The position numbers and the translations under genes are program-made. Positions 19,412 to 28,474 of a DNA stretch of 64,000 bases are shown in pieces. Source of the DNA: Streptomyces sp. LBL (GTDB lineage Bacteria; Actinomycetota; Actinomycetes; Streptomycetales; Streptomycetaceae); the NCBI RefSeq assembly GCF_029893585.1, contig NZ_JARXYX010000008.1, forward strand, positions 124,001 through 188,000, in the 5' to 3' direction. Below the pieces are notes generated by a model, which saw only the letters and a program-made list of their open reading frames with translations, did not search any database and had not been told where the DNA came from. How positions within the stretch are numbered: position 1 is the first letter of the stretch; every line of letters begins with the position of its first letter.

Positions 19412-20914
19412 TCAACCGCGCTCAGTTGCGCGGGAGCCCGCCATCAGCGCCGCGTACAACACCAGAGAGGACCCGAGGCCGATGGCCCAGCCGTAGTCGG
19501 CAAGGGGTTTGAGGAAGGGGATCAGTCCGTCGACCGGGAAGGGACCTGCTTTGCTCCCCTTCGCGTCCAGGGTGGAGTAGGAGCCGCCGACGGCCAGGAC
19601 CGCGCCGACCGCGAAGGACACCAGCGCCCGCCAGTTCCAGCCGCCCGTGTACCAGTAGCGGCCCGACGGGGTGTAGAGGTCGGCCAGGTGGAGGCGGGTG
19701 CGGCGGATGATCCAGTAGTCGGCGATCAGGATGCCGGCGACCGTGCCGAGCAGACCGCCGACCACACCGAGCCAGGTGAAGATGTACAGCTGGGGCGAGG
19801 AGATCAGCTTCCACGGCATGATCAGTACGCCGATCACACCCGCGATCAGCGCCCCGGTACGGAAGTTGATCAGTTTCGGGGCGAGGTTGGCCAGGTCGTA
19901 CGCGGGCGAGACGATGTTCGCCGCGATGTTCACGGAGATCGTCGCGACGAACACCGTGATCAGCGCGAAGAGCAGCCCGAAGGTGTTGTCCGTCTTCGAG
20001 GCGAGCGCGACCGGGTCCCAGATCGCCACCCCGTAGACCTTCTCCGAGCCCGAGGTGACCAGCACCGACATCAGCGCAAAGAGCGTCATGGTGGTGGGCA
20101 GGCCCAAGGTCTGACCCCAGATCTGCGCGCGCTGGCCGCGTCCGAAGCGCGTGAAGTCCGGAATGTTCAGGCTCAATGTGCTCCAGAAGCCGATCATGCC
20201 CATCAGGCCCGGGAAGAAGACCTTGTAGAAGTCGCTGCCCCAGCCCAGTTTCGACGGCTCGTCCAGGAGGGTGCCGAAGCCGCCCGCCTTGTTCGCTATC
20301 CAGATCAGCAGGACCAGCGCGCCGACCAGCACGAAGGGCGCCGCCCAGTTCTCGAAGCGGCGCAGGGTGTCCATGCCCCGGTAGATGATGGCCAGTTCGA
20401 TGGCCCAGAAGATGACGAAGCAGAGCCAGAGCGTCCAGGGGTAGCCGCCCACCTTCGACGCGTCCGCCCAGCCGCCGAAGATCTTGCCGAGCAGGACGAA
20501 GACGCCCTGGCCGCCGATCCACGTCTGGATCCCGAACCACGCGCAGGCCACGGCCGCCCGGATCATCGCGGGCAGGTTCGCACCCCGGATACCGAAGGAG
20601 GCGCGGGCCAGGACCGGGAAGGGGATGCCGTACTTGGGGCCCGCGTGGCCGGTGAGAAGCATGGGGAGCAGGACGATGGTGTTGGCCAGGGCGATCGTGA
20701 GGACCGCCTGCTTCCAGTCCATGCCGAGCGCGACCAGGCCAGAGGCCAGGGTCCAGGACGGGATGCAGTGCGCCATGCCGATCCACAGCGCCACAAAATT
20801 GTAGGTCGTCCAGGTGCGCTGGGATTCCGGTACGGGGCTCAGGTCGTCGTTGGCGTAACGGCCGTCGGGGATCTCGGTGGTCGGCGAGGGGGACGGTATC
20901 GCGGTTTCGGTCAT
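19412..20914 (-). CDS. NCS1-family nucleobase/allantoin/hydantoin permease
   Basis: A 500-residue membrane protein with about 12 hydrophobic helices. NCS1 hallmarks are the N-terminal NDDLSPVPESQRTWTTYNF, helix-1 ALWIGMAHCIPSWTL and FPVLARASFGIRGANLPA. The family moves uracil, allantoin, hydantoins or thiamine with Na+ or H+. As last gene of the minus-strand operon with dihydropyrimidinase and ureidopropionase, it most likely imports the pyrimidine or 5-substituted hydantoin that the operon breaks down. ATG 20914 begins 130 bp after the LLM gene. Confidence 0.92.
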   Translation of the reverse strand: MTETAIPSPSPTTEIPDGRYANDDLSPVPESQRTWTTYNFVALWIGMAHCIPSWTLASGLVALGMDWKQAVLTIALANTIVLLPMLLTGHAGPKYGIPFPVLARASFGIRGANLPAMIRAAVACAWFGIQTWIGGQGVFVLLGKIFGGWADASKVGGYPWTLWLCFVIFWAIELAIIYRGMDTLRRFENWAAPFVLVGALVLLIWIANKAGGFGTLLDEPSKLGWGSDFYKVFFPGLMGMIGFWSTLSLNIPDFTRFGRGQRAQIWGQTLGLPTTMTLFALMSVLVTSGSEKVYGVAIWDPVALASKTDNTFGLLFALITVFVATISVNIAANIVSPAYDLANLAPKLINFRTGALIAGVIGVLIMPWKLISSPQLYIFTWLGVVGGLLGTVAGILIADYWIIRRTRLHLADLYTPSGRYWYTGGWNWRALVSFAVGAVLAVGGSYSTLDAKGSKAGPFPVDGLIPFLKPLADYGWAIGLGSSLVLYAALMAGSRATERG

Positions 20915-21044
20915 GAGCAGGCCATTCGTTCAGGGGAGTTGGGGACGGGAGGGGTGGTGCGAATGGGCCGTGCGGGTGTGCGGGTGTGCGTCGGTCCCCT
21001 CCCCGGGACGGCGGGGAGGGGACGTCTGGGTGGCAGGAGTGAGG

Positions 21045-22064
21045 TCAGGCGTTGACCGCGGGGATGATCCGCTCGCCGTACGTGTCGATCACCGACTCCT
21101 TGGTGTCCTGCATGTTGTACAGGGCGAACTGGTCGACCCCCACCGCGCGCAGGGCCTTCAGCTTCTCGATGTGTGTCTCCGCCGTGCCGATCAGGCAGAA
21201 CCGGTCGACGATCTCGTCGGGGACGAACGCCGTGTCCGGGTTGCCGGTGCGGCCGTGGTGCGAATAGTCGTACCCCTCACGGGACTTGATGTAGTCGGTG
21301 AGTTCCTGCGGGACCATGCCCGTGCCCTCGCCGTACTTCGACACCAGGTCCGCGACATGGTTGCCGACCATCCCGCCGAACCAACGGCACTGATCGCGGG
21401 CGTGCGCGAGGGCCTCGGGCGAGTCGTCCTCGGTGACGTACCCGGGGGCCGCCACGCAGATCTTCACGTCGGCCGGGTCGCGTCCCGCTGCCACGGCGGC
21501 ATCGCGTACCGCCTTGACCATCCACTCCGTCAGGTACAGGTCCGCCAGCTGCAGGATGAAGCCGTCGGCCTCCTCCCCCGTCATCTTCAGCGCCTTGGGA
21601 CCGTACGCCGCCATCCAGACCGGAACCTCACAACCCTCCTTCGCCCAGGGGAACTTGATGGTCGCACCCCCAAGGTCCGCCTCCTGGCCGGCACCGAGCG
21701 CCTTGATGATGCGCATCGCGTCGCTGATCCTGGCCAGGGTGTTGGGGGTGCGGCCCGCGACCCGCATCGCGGAGTCGCCACGCCCGATGCCGCAGATCGT
21801 GCGGTTGCCGTACATGTCATTGAGCGTCGCGAAGGTCGACGCGGTCACCTCCGGGGTGCGGGTGGAGGGGTTGGTGACCATCGTGCCCACCATCAGGCGG
21901 TCCGTCTTGGCGAGGATCTGGCTGTAGATGACGAAAGGCTCCTGCCAGAGCACCGCCGAGTCGAAGGTCCAGCCATGCGTGAAGCCGTTACGCTCCGCAC
22001 GCTGCATCAGCTCGATCACCTTCGTGGCCGGTGGGTCGGTCTGCAGGACAAGTCCGAAGTCCAT
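21045..22064 (-). CDS. LLM-class (F420- or flavin-dependent) oxidoreductase
   Basis: A 339-residue luciferase-like monooxygenase-fold protein beginning MDFGLVLQTDPPATKVIELM. Blocks include TFDSAVLWQEPFVIYSQILA, MVGTMVTNPSTRTPEVTAST, CGIGRGDSAMR and PVWMAAYGPKAL, typical of F420-dependent reductases. It lies between the dihydropyrimidinase (15-bp gap) and the permease, so it probably acts on the same compounds. No classical dihydropyrimidine dehydrogenase is in the window. Whether it reduces the pyrimidine ring or oxidises a side chain cannot be told from sequence. Confidence 0.9.
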   Translation of the reverse strand: MDFGLVLQTDPPATKVIELMQRAERNGFTHGWTFDSAVLWQEPFVIYSQILAKTDRLMVGTMVTNPSTRTPEVTASTFATLNDMYGNRTICGIGRGDSAMRVAGRTPNTLARISDAMRIIKALGAGQEADLGGATIKFPWAKEGCEVPVWMAAYGPKALKMTGEEADGFILQLADLYLTEWMVKAVRDAAVAAGRDPADVKICVAAPGYVTEDDSPEALAHARDQCRWFGGMVGNHVADLVSKYGEGTGMVPQELTDYIKSREGYDYSHHGRTGNPDTAFVPDEIVDRFCLIGTAETHIEKLKALRAVGVDQFALYNMQDTKESVIDTYGERIIPAVNA

Positions 22065-22078
22065 GGCTCTGGCTGCTC

Positions 22079-23482
22079 CTAGCTGAGGTACTGACAGGTG
22101 GAGCGCGGGGTGTACGTGCCATGACCTGCCCGGCCCTTGAACTCGCGCTGTTCGATGACGATCTCGCCGCGCGACAGCACGGTCTCGACCCGTCCGGTGA
22201 TCCGCTTGCCCTCGTACGCCGAGTAGTCCACGTTCATGTGGTGGGTGTCCGCCGAGATGACCTGCTCGGCGGTCGGGTCGTAGATCACGACGTCGGCGTC
22301 CGCGCCCGGCGCGATGGTGCCCTTCTTCCCGTACAGACCGAACATCCGCGCCGGGGTCGCGCAGGCGATCTCGATCCAGCGGCGGCGCGAGAGGTGCCCG
22401 TCGACGACGGCCTGGTGCAGCAGGTCCATGCGGTTCTCGACGCCCGGCAGGCCGTTGGGGATCTTCGAGAAGTCGCCCCGGCCGAGCTCTTTCTGGCCCA
22501 CGAAGCAGAAGGGGCAGTGGTCGGTGGAGACGACCTGCAGGTCGTTCGTCCGCAGGCCTTTCCACAGGTGGGCCTGGTGCTCCTTGGGGCGCAGCGGCGT
22601 CGAGCACACGTACTTGGAGCCCTCGAAGTCGGGCTCGGCAAGGTTGTCCGTGGACAGGAAGAGGTACTGCGGGCAGGTCTCGCCGAAGACGTTGAGCCCC
22701 TGATCACGCGCCCTGGCCAACTCGGCGACCGCCTCCATCGCGGAGACGTGCACGACGTACAGGGGCGCGCCGGCGACCTGCGCCAGCTTGATGGCGCGGT
22801 GCGTGGCCTCAGCCTCCAGCAGGGCCTTGCGGACCTCGCCGTGATAGCGGGGGTCAGTCTCCCCGCGGGCGAGTGCCTGCTCGACGAGGACGTCGATCGC
22901 GATGCCGTTCTCCGCGTGCATCATGATCAGGCCGCCGTTCTCGGCGGAGCGTTGCATGGCGCGCAGGATCTGGCCGTCGTCGCTGTAGAACACACCGGGG
23001 TAGGCCATGAACTGCTTGAATGAGGTCACCCCCTCCGCCACCAGAAGGTCCATCTCCTTGAGTGTCTCCTGGTTCACATCGGAGACGATCATGTGGAAGC
23101 CGTAGTCGATCGCGCAGTTGCCCTCGGCCTTGGCGTGCCAGGCGTCCAGGCCCTCGCGCAGGGTGTGGCCGACGCTCTGCACGGCGAAGTCGACGATCGT
23201 GGTCGTCCCGCCCCAGGCGGCGGCCCGGGTGCCGGTCTCGAAGGTGTCGGAGGCGAAGGTGCCGCCGAACGGCAGCTCCATGTGGGTGTGTGCGTCGACG
23301 CCTCCCGGGATGACGTACTTCCCGGTGGCGTCGATGGTGCGCTCGGCCGTCCAGGCCGCAGCGGCCGGAGTGCCGGAGGCGGCGAGGGCGGCGATGCGGC
23401 CGTCCTCGATCAGGACGTCGGCGTGGATCTCGTCGGACGCGGTGATGACGAGACCACCGCGGATGACGGTACGGCTGCTCAT
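22079..23482 (-). CDS. hydA: dihydropyrimidinase / D-hydantoinase
   Basis: A 467-residue cyclic amidohydrolase that opens dihydropyrimidine or hydantoin rings to N-carbamoyl amino acids. Binuclear zinc ligands are visible: GGVDAHTHMELPFGG (HxH, residues about 58-60), the carbamylated Lys in GVTSFKQFMAY (about 150), HAENG, VVHVSAMEA and STDHCPF (Asp near 315). The length is normal for the family. It follows a 252-bp gap after the aminotransferase gene that contains an 18-bp tandem repeat. Its partner ureidopropionase, two genes upstream, would take the product onward. Confidence 0.94.
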   Translation of the reverse strand: MSSRTVIRGGLVITASDEIHADVLIEDGRIAALAASGTPAAAAWTAERTIDATGKYVIPGGVDAHTHMELPFGGTFASDTFETGTRAAAWGGTTTIVDFAVQSVGHTLREGLDAWHAKAEGNCAIDYGFHMIVSDVNQETLKEMDLLVAEGVTSFKQFMAYPGVFYSDDGQILRAMQRSAENGGLIMMHAENGIAIDVLVEQALARGETDPRYHGEVRKALLEAEATHRAIKLAQVAGAPLYVVHVSAMEAVAELARARDQGLNVFGETCPQYLFLSTDNLAEPDFEGSKYVCSTPLRPKEHQAHLWKGLRTNDLQVVSTDHCPFCFVGQKELGRGDFSKIPNGLPGVENRMDLLHQAVVDGHLSRRRWIEIACATPARMFGLYGKKGTIAPGADADVVIYDPTAEQVISADTHHMNVDYSAYEGKRITGRVETVLSRGEIVIEQREFKGRAGHGTYTPRSTCQYLS

Positions 23483-23602
23483 GTGTGAACGCTCCGCTGG
23501 GTCGTGGTCGAAAGATGCGGGTCGTCGGTGGTCGGCGTCGGTGGCCGATGTCGGTGGCTGGTCGCGCCCTGCGGCGGAGCGGCACAGGGACGCCGCCCCG
23601 TG

Positions 23603-23672
23603 CCCCTCACCACGGCTGCGCCCCTCACCACGGCTGCGCCCCTCACCGCGGCTGCGCCCTTCACCGGGGCGC
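23603..23672. repeat. 18-bp tandem repeat, about 3.8 copies, in the hydantoinase leader
   Basis: CCCCTCACCACGGCTGCG occurs at 23603-23620 and 23621-23638. A one-base variant is at 23639-23656 and a diverged copy follows. The array lies in the 252-bp gap between the aminotransferase and dihydropyrimidinase genes, upstream of the latter on the minus strand. Being 18 bp, it keeps reading frame, but no convincing protein is encoded. The position suggests an intra-operon spacer that could affect readthrough. Confidence 0.8.
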
Positions 23673-23734
23673 GGATTCCCTTGCTCAGGACGGTGTTACT
23701 TGATGGTGTCGCTTGACGGTGTTACTGGATGCTG

Positions 23735-25021
23735 TTACTGGATGCTCCTCAGAGCGGCTTCGAGGATCGCGGCGCCCTCCTCGGCCTCCGCGACGGTCAG
23801 GGACAGCGGCGGGGCCACCCGCAGGGCGCTGGTGTTGTGCCCGCCGCCCTTGCCGATGAGCAGCCCGCCTTCGCGGGCCGCCTCCAGCACGGCTGCCGCG
23901 GCCTGCGGATCGGCCTGGTCGGTGCCGGGCCTGACCAGTTCGATGCCCAGCATCAGCCCGCGTCCGCGCACCTCCCGTACGCCCGGAATCTGCGCCCCGG
24001 CCGCCTGCAGCCGCTCCCTGAGCAGACCACCGACGCGCCGGGCGTTGCCCTGGAGGTCGTGTTCCACGAGGTACGTCAGGTTGGCGAGACCCGCCGCCAT
24101 GGTGATCTGGGTGCCGCCGAAGGTCGAGATGCTGTTGGAGTCCAGGCAGTTCATGATCTCGGCGCGAGCCACCACGCCGCCGATGGACATGCCGTTGCCG
24201 ATGCCCTTGGCGAAGGTGAGGAGGTCGGGCGGGCCGTTGTGCCCGTGGGCCTGCCAGCCCCAGAAGTGGTCGCCGGTGCGGCCCCAGCCGGTCTGCACCT
24301 CGTCGGCGATCCACAGGATGCCGCGCTCGTGCAGCACCTCGCGGAAGGCCGCGTACAGGCCGTCCGGGGGTGAGGTGAAGCCGCCGACACCCTGGATCGG
24401 CTCGGCGATCAGAGCCGCGGGCGGGCGGGTGTGGCCGAGGAGGTCGTTCAGATCGTCGACACAGGCGGCGATGAAGTCCTCGTCGCTCAACGAGGCGTAC
24501 GGACCCCGCGTGCGCACGCCTCCGTGGACGTACAGCGTCTGCAGCGGCGACAGCGAGGTCGGGGACCAGCCGCGGTTGCCGGTGATGCCGACCGCGCTGA
24601 AGGAACGGCCGTGGTAGCTGTTGCGCATCGCCAGGATCGTGTTGCTGCGGCGGTACGTCGTCGCCAGCAACAGGGCCGTGTCGTTGGCCTCGGTGCCGGA
24701 GGTGGTGAAGAAGACGCGGGCGTCCGGGATGCCGCTCAACTGGGCGACACGCTCGGCGAGTTCGACCATCGGCCGGTTGAGGTAGAGCGTGGACGTATGG
24801 ATGATCCGCCCGGCCTGCTCGCTCACCGCCTTGGTGACCTCGGGCAGGGCGTGCGCGGTCATCGTCGTCAGGATGCCGCCGAAGAAGTCGAGGTACTTGT
24901 TGCCCTCGGCGTCCCAGACGTACCGGCCCTCGCCGTGCGTGATCTCCAGCGGCTCCTCGTAGTAGAGGGCCAGCCAGTCGGGCAGCACGCTCCGGTGGCG
25001 GGCCATCAGGTCCCTGGTCAC
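23735..25021 (-). CDS. class III aminotransferase (beta-alanine or N-carbamoyl-derived amino acid transaminase)
   Basis: A 428-residue PLP enzyme. Motifs: FFTTSGTEANDTALLLA (cofactor phosphate site), the SYHGRSFSAVGITGN block, ILWIADEVQTGWGRTG (Asp that contacts the pyridine N), and the Schiff-base Lys in DLLTFAKGIGNGMSIGG (about residue 266). It would transaminate the beta-amino acid released by ureidopropionase to a semialdehyde. GTG at 25021 overlaps the ureidopropionase stop by GTGA, so I take it over the ATG at 25006. The family covers many omega-amino acids; the operon favours beta-alanine or beta-aminoisobutyrate. Confidence 0.92.
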   Translation of the reverse strand: MTRDLMARHRSVLPDWLALYYEEPLEITHGEGRYVWDAEGNKYLDFFGGILTTMTAHALPEVTKAVSEQAGRIIHTSTLYLNRPMVELAERVAQLSGIPDARVFFTTSGTEANDTALLLATTYRRSNTILAMRNSYHGRSFSAVGITGNRGWSPTSLSPLQTLYVHGGVRTRGPYASLSDEDFIAACVDDLNDLLGHTRPPAALIAEPIQGVGGFTSPPDGLYAAFREVLHERGILWIADEVQTGWGRTGDHFWGWQAHGHNGPPDLLTFAKGIGNGMSIGGVVARAEIMNCLDSNSISTFGGTQITMAAGLANLTYLVEHDLQGNARRVGGLLRERLQAAGAQIPGVREVRGRGLMLGIELVRPGTDQADPQAAAAVLEAAREGGLLIGKGGGHNTSALRVAPPLSLTVAEAEEGAAILEAALRSIQ

Positions 25022-25860
25022 GGCTGCACCAGCCCCTCGTAGGCGTCGGGACGGCGGTCGCGGTAGAACGCCCACTGCTGCCGCACCTCTTCGATGAGAT
25101 CGAAGTCCAGGTCGCGGACGACCAGTTCCTCCTCCTTGTCGCTCGCGGTCTCCCCCACGAACTGGCCACGCGGGTCCACGAAGTACGACGTCCCGTAGAA
25201 GTCGTTGTCCCCGTACTCCTCGACGCCCACCCGGTTGATCGCGGCGACGAAGTACTCGTTGGCGACCGCGGCCGCCGGCTGCTCCAGCCGCCACAGATGG
25301 GAGGAGAGACCTCGGTGGGTGGCGGACGGGTTGTACACCAACTGGGCGCCGTTCAGGCCGAGTTGCCGCCACCCCTCGGGGAAGTGACGGTCGTAGCAGA
25401 TGTAGACGCCGACCTTGCCGACGGCCGTGTCGAAGACCGGCCAGCCGAGGTTGCCCGGCTTGAAGTAGAACTTCTCCCAGAAGCCTTTGACCTGCGGGAT
25501 GTGATGCTTGCGGTACTTGCCGAGGAAGGTGCCGTCCGCGTCGATCACGGCCGCGGTGTTGTAGTAGAAGCCCGACTGCTCGACCTCGAAGACCGGGACG
25601 ACGACGACCATGCCCGTCTCGCGCGCGAGCTCCCGCATACGACGTGTGGTCGGCCCATCGGGCACCGGCTCGGCCCAGCGGTAGTGCTCCGGATCCTGGA
25701 CCTGACAGAAGTAGGGAGCGTTGAAGACTTCCTGGAAGCCGATGATCTTGGCGCCCCGGCGGGCCGCCTCGCGGGCGTGCTCCTCGTGTTTCGCCACCAT
25801 GGACTCGGTGTCGCCGGTCCAGGTGGCCTGGACCAGAGCGGCACGTACGACGTTGGCCAT
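25018..25860 (-). CDS. beta-ureidopropionase / N-carbamoylase (nitrilase superfamily)
   Basis: A 280-residue carbon-nitrogen hydrolase. The catalytic triad is clear: Glu in IIGFQEVFNAPYF (about 44), Lys in GKYRKHHIPQ (about 117) and Cys in VGVYICYDRHFPEG (about 150). It hydrolyses N-carbamoyl-beta-alanine (or N-carbamoyl amino acids) to the amino acid, CO2 and ammonia. First gene of the operon; its stop is overlapped by the aminotransferase start. AAAGGAGC is nine bases before ATG 25860. The upstream 366-bp region holds repeated and palindromic sites. Confidence 0.94.
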   Translation of the reverse strand: MANVVRAALVQATWTGDTESMVAKHEEHAREAARRGAKIIGFQEVFNAPYFCQVQDPEHYRWAEPVPDGPTTRRMRELARETGMVVVVPVFEVEQSGFYYNTAAVIDADGTFLGKYRKHHIPQVKGFWEKFYFKPGNLGWPVFDTAVGKVGVYICYDRHFPEGWRQLGLNGAQLVYNPSATHRGLSSHLWRLEQPAAAVANEYFVAAINRVGVEEYGDNDFYGTSYFVDPRGQFVGETASDKEEELVVRDLDFDLIEEVRQQWAFYRDRRPDAYEGLVQP

Positions 25861-25873
25861 GAGCTGCTCCTTT

Positions 25874-25945
25874 GACGAGCGTAAGAAAATCTACGCCCGT
25901 AGACGCAGGCTGTAGAGGGACGAACGTAAGCCTCCTGAAGGGGCT
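25874..25945 (-). promoter_or_regulatory. control region of the hydantoinase operon
   Basis: Three structures cluster 15-85 bases before the ureidopropionase start: a direct repeat GACGAGCGTAAG (25874-25885) / GACGAACGTAAG (25919-25930), the palindrome TCTACG-CC-CGTAGA (25890-25903), and an imperfect inverted repeat with arms AAGCC/GGCTT (about 25928-25945). The region is more AT-rich than its surroundings. Together they look like a multi-site operator for a catabolite-responsive regulator; no regulator gene is adjacent. Confidence 0.45.
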
Positions 25946-26124
25946 TGCCAAGACCATCGTCGTTAACCCGCTGAGTCGATCACGTTTCACACCTCTGTGG
26001 GTGAGTCGCTGGGCCGGTGAGCGGAGTGCCAGGGAGCTCGGCGGGAGGAGGGGAGCACGGAGGTGCGTCCGGGGGCGCTCGGAGCGCGTCGGGGGAAGCT
26101 CAGCGGGGCGTCGGGGAGGGGCAG

Positions 26125-26220
26125 GGAGGGGCTCTGCGCGGCGGACAGGGGGGCTCTGCGGCGGACAGGGGGGCTCTGCGGCGGACAGGGGGCTCTGCGT
26201 CGGACAGGGAGGGGCTCTGC
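26125..26220. repeat. tandem repeat, about 20-bp unit, five copies
   Basis: The core GCTCTGC recurs at 26131, 26153, 26173, 26192 and 26214, embedded in GGACAGGGGGGCTCTGCGGC units (19-22 bp). The array begins directly after the stop of the minus-strand gene at 26227 and fills the distal part of the 366-bp gap to the hydantoinase operon. No coding meaning is apparent; G-runs of six suggest possible G-quadruplexes on the plus strand. Confidence 0.75.
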
Positions 26221-26226
26221 AGAGAG

Positions 26227-28299
26227 TCAGGCGCTGAATCCTGCGACGCGAAGTGCGTGCACCAGGTCCCAGTGGCGCTCGTCCGAGACGCCCTGGGCTG
26301 CCTCCACCAGGAGCGGGACGAGCGTGTCCGGGTCGGGTTCGGCACTGCGGGCGGCCTCCTCAGGGGTGCGGACGCGCACGTAGGCGTCGAGGAGGGCGCG
26401 GACCTCGCGGTGACGGCCCTCGGTCGCCAGCGCGAGCACGGCTTTCCCGACCTCGGCGGCGGGCCGCCCGACGCCCTGCCGCAGGATCTGCTCGCCGTCG
26501 ATGCTGCGCCCGGCCTCGACCAGCGCGTCGGCGGCGGCGACGAGCCGGTCGGCGGGCAGCGAGGCTGCCTCCCAGAGCAGGGTCGCCCAGTCGGCGCCCA
26601 GCCCGGCGCGCTGCATCTCCATGGCGAGCAGTGGGTAGCGGGCGGCGGGCCAGTACGCGAGCTCGATCAGCAGGGCGTGTGCCTCACCGCTGCGGCCCTC
26701 GACGCGCAGCCGCATGAGCCGCTCCACGGTCCGGACCGCCTCCCGCCGGCCCCCCGCGTCCAACGACTCGGCCCCCGGCTCCGACAGCGCGTCAGCCCGC
26801 GCGTCCGCCCGCGCTGCCCCGGCGAACCGGGCCCCGCGCTGAGTGCGGCCGCCGACCTCGGGCGTCACAGGCGTCATGGGCGTCATGGGCAGATCCGGTA
26901 CGGCGGTCGGCGGTACGGCGACGGGGGCGGCTGTCCCCTCGGTCATACCGGCGAAGCGGGCACTGCTCCGGCGACGCTTGCGTTGCTTGGCCGCGGGGGC
27001 CGGCTGAGGGGTGACGGGGGCGTCGGTGGACGTCGGCTGCGGAGCCGAGGCGTCGTAGCCGGGATGGGACTGCGGAGGGGCGGTGGTGCGCAGGCGGGGG
27101 TCGTATGCGGGGGACGTGGCCGAATGGGCACCGGAGCCTGGATGTGCACCGTAGGCACCGGGGACGGGATGGGCGGAGCCGTCGGGCAGGGAAGGACCCG
27201 CAGGAGCCTGCCGCCGCGCCTCGCGACCGTCCCGTATCCCGGCGGCGGTCTCCTCCGCCGCCTCCAGCCAACCGGTCGCTGCGGCGGCGGGCCGCGCGTC
27301 GTGATCGCGCCGGCTCGGCATCTGCGGGAAGCCGCGGTCGCGCGCGCCACGCCCGTCGTGCATACCAAGCCCGTCGGGATGCTCGCCGTGCGAGGCGGGC
27401 CCGTCCGGCTGCTCGGTGGACGAGGCCCGCTCGCCGTACGAGCCGGGCCCGTCGGCGACCTGTCCGTCCGACGACGCACCGGGCCCATCCGACCGGGCCG
27501 GGGCCGAGCCGTGCCCGTCCGACTGGCTGCCGTACGAACCGCCCCCGTTCCGCCCCTCGCCCGGGGCGTCCTGGCTGGTCGATCGCGCACCGCCGGGCCC
27601 GCGGCCCTCCGGTCCCGCTGCACCCCCGCCGCGCCCGGCGTCATGTGAGGCACCGTGCGGAGCACCCCCGGCGCCCCGTCCGTCCGGCCGTCCGACGTCC
27701 GTCCCCGCTCCCTCCGCCCGGAACTCCTCGCGCGTCCGGATCACAGCGCCCTCCCCGACTGCCTCGCGTCGGATCGCCTGTGCCTGCTGGTCCGTGGTAC
27801 GCCGGTCCAGGTACGTCATACGGGAGCGGATCTCGGCGCAGCGGCGGGTCGCGCGGGCGTGGTCGTCGCGGGCCCAGGCGAGGTCGAGGCGGAGGGCGTC
27901 GGCCTCCTCCTGGGTGGTGGCGGAGGCCAGCAGCCGGCCCAGTTCCGCCTGCCGTTCGATGGCGTAGCGCTGCTCGCGGAGCATGACGTCGAAGCGGTCC
28001 TCGAGGGCGTCCCTGCCATCGGGACGTGCGTCGTACGCGACGAGCGCGGCGGCGTGCAGCGCACGGGCGCGTTCCGTCTCGGCGCCGGCGACCTGGGGAC
28101 CGTACGCCGTCGCGAGGTCCTGAAGGAGGGCCTCCACGACGTCCCACGGCGGCATCTCGCGGCCGTCGAGGCAGGCTTGCATGCCGTCGGGGTCGCGCTC
28201 CCAGAACACACCGCACCAACCGCCGCCCTGGTCGAGGCGTGCCAGGAGAGCGTCCAGGTAGTTCGCGAACTCCCGTACCTGCACGGGGAGTTGATCCAC
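26227..28299 (-). CDS. large hypothetical protein with disordered middle
   Basis: A 690-residue cytoplasmic protein in three parts. Residues 1-165 are helical and charged (EFANYLDALLARLDQGGGWC, then coiled-coil-like EQRYAIERQAELGRLLASA). Residues about 190-470 are low-complexity Gly/Ser/Pro/Asp sequence. The last 200 residues are helical repeats (VERLMRLRVEGRSGEAHALL, WATLLWEAASLPADRLVAAA), TPR/HEAT-like. No catalytic motif is visible. GTG at 28299 is the start with a weak ribosome site. It is divergent from a 190-bp region shared with the XRE gene. The design suggests a scaffold, but I assign no function. Confidence 0.8.
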   Translation of the reverse strand: MDQLPVQVREFANYLDALLARLDQGGGWCGVFWERDPDGMQACLDGREMPPWDVVEALLQDLATAYGPQVAGAETERARALHAAALVAYDARPDGRDALEDRFDVMLREQRYAIERQAELGRLLASATTQEEADALRLDLAWARDDHARATRRCAEIRSRMTYLDRRTTDQQAQAIRREAVGEGAVIRTREEFRAEGAGTDVGRPDGRGAGGAPHGASHDAGRGGGAAGPEGRGPGGARSTSQDAPGEGRNGGGSYGSQSDGHGSAPARSDGPGASSDGQVADGPGSYGERASSTEQPDGPASHGEHPDGLGMHDGRGARDRGFPQMPSRRDHDARPAAAATGWLEAAEETAAGIRDGREARRQAPAGPSLPDGSAHPVPGAYGAHPGSGAHSATSPAYDPRLRTTAPPQSHPGYDASAPQPTSTDAPVTPQPAPAAKQRKRRRSSARFAGMTEGTAAPVAVPPTAVPDLPMTPMTPVTPEVGGRTQRGARFAGAARADARADALSEPGAESLDAGGRREAVRTVERLMRLRVEGRSGEAHALLIELAYWPAARYPLLAMEMQRAGLGADWATLLWEAASLPADRLVAAADALVEAGRSIDGEQILRQGVGRPAAEVGKAVLALATEGRHREVRALLDAYVRVRTPEEAARSAEPDPDTLVPLLVEAAQGVSDERHWDLVHALRVAGFSA

Positions 28300-28474
28300 A
28301 ATTATCGCCCAACTCCCGCCAGACCGGAGAACTCCGGTCCGTAGGGAACACCAGTCGTGTTACGGGAGAGCTACGAACAGTTTTCGGGGGCAGTGCGGGG
28401 ACCTCGACACCGAACCTCGGGCCCTTGCACGCCGACCGCCCGGAAGACACCCTACGGAACCCGTCAAGGGCACC

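Noticed and set aside
26017..27648. 543-codon plus-strand open frame
   Set aside because: Opposite the low-complexity protein at 26227-28299; its composition is Gly/Arg/Ala shadow without any domain.
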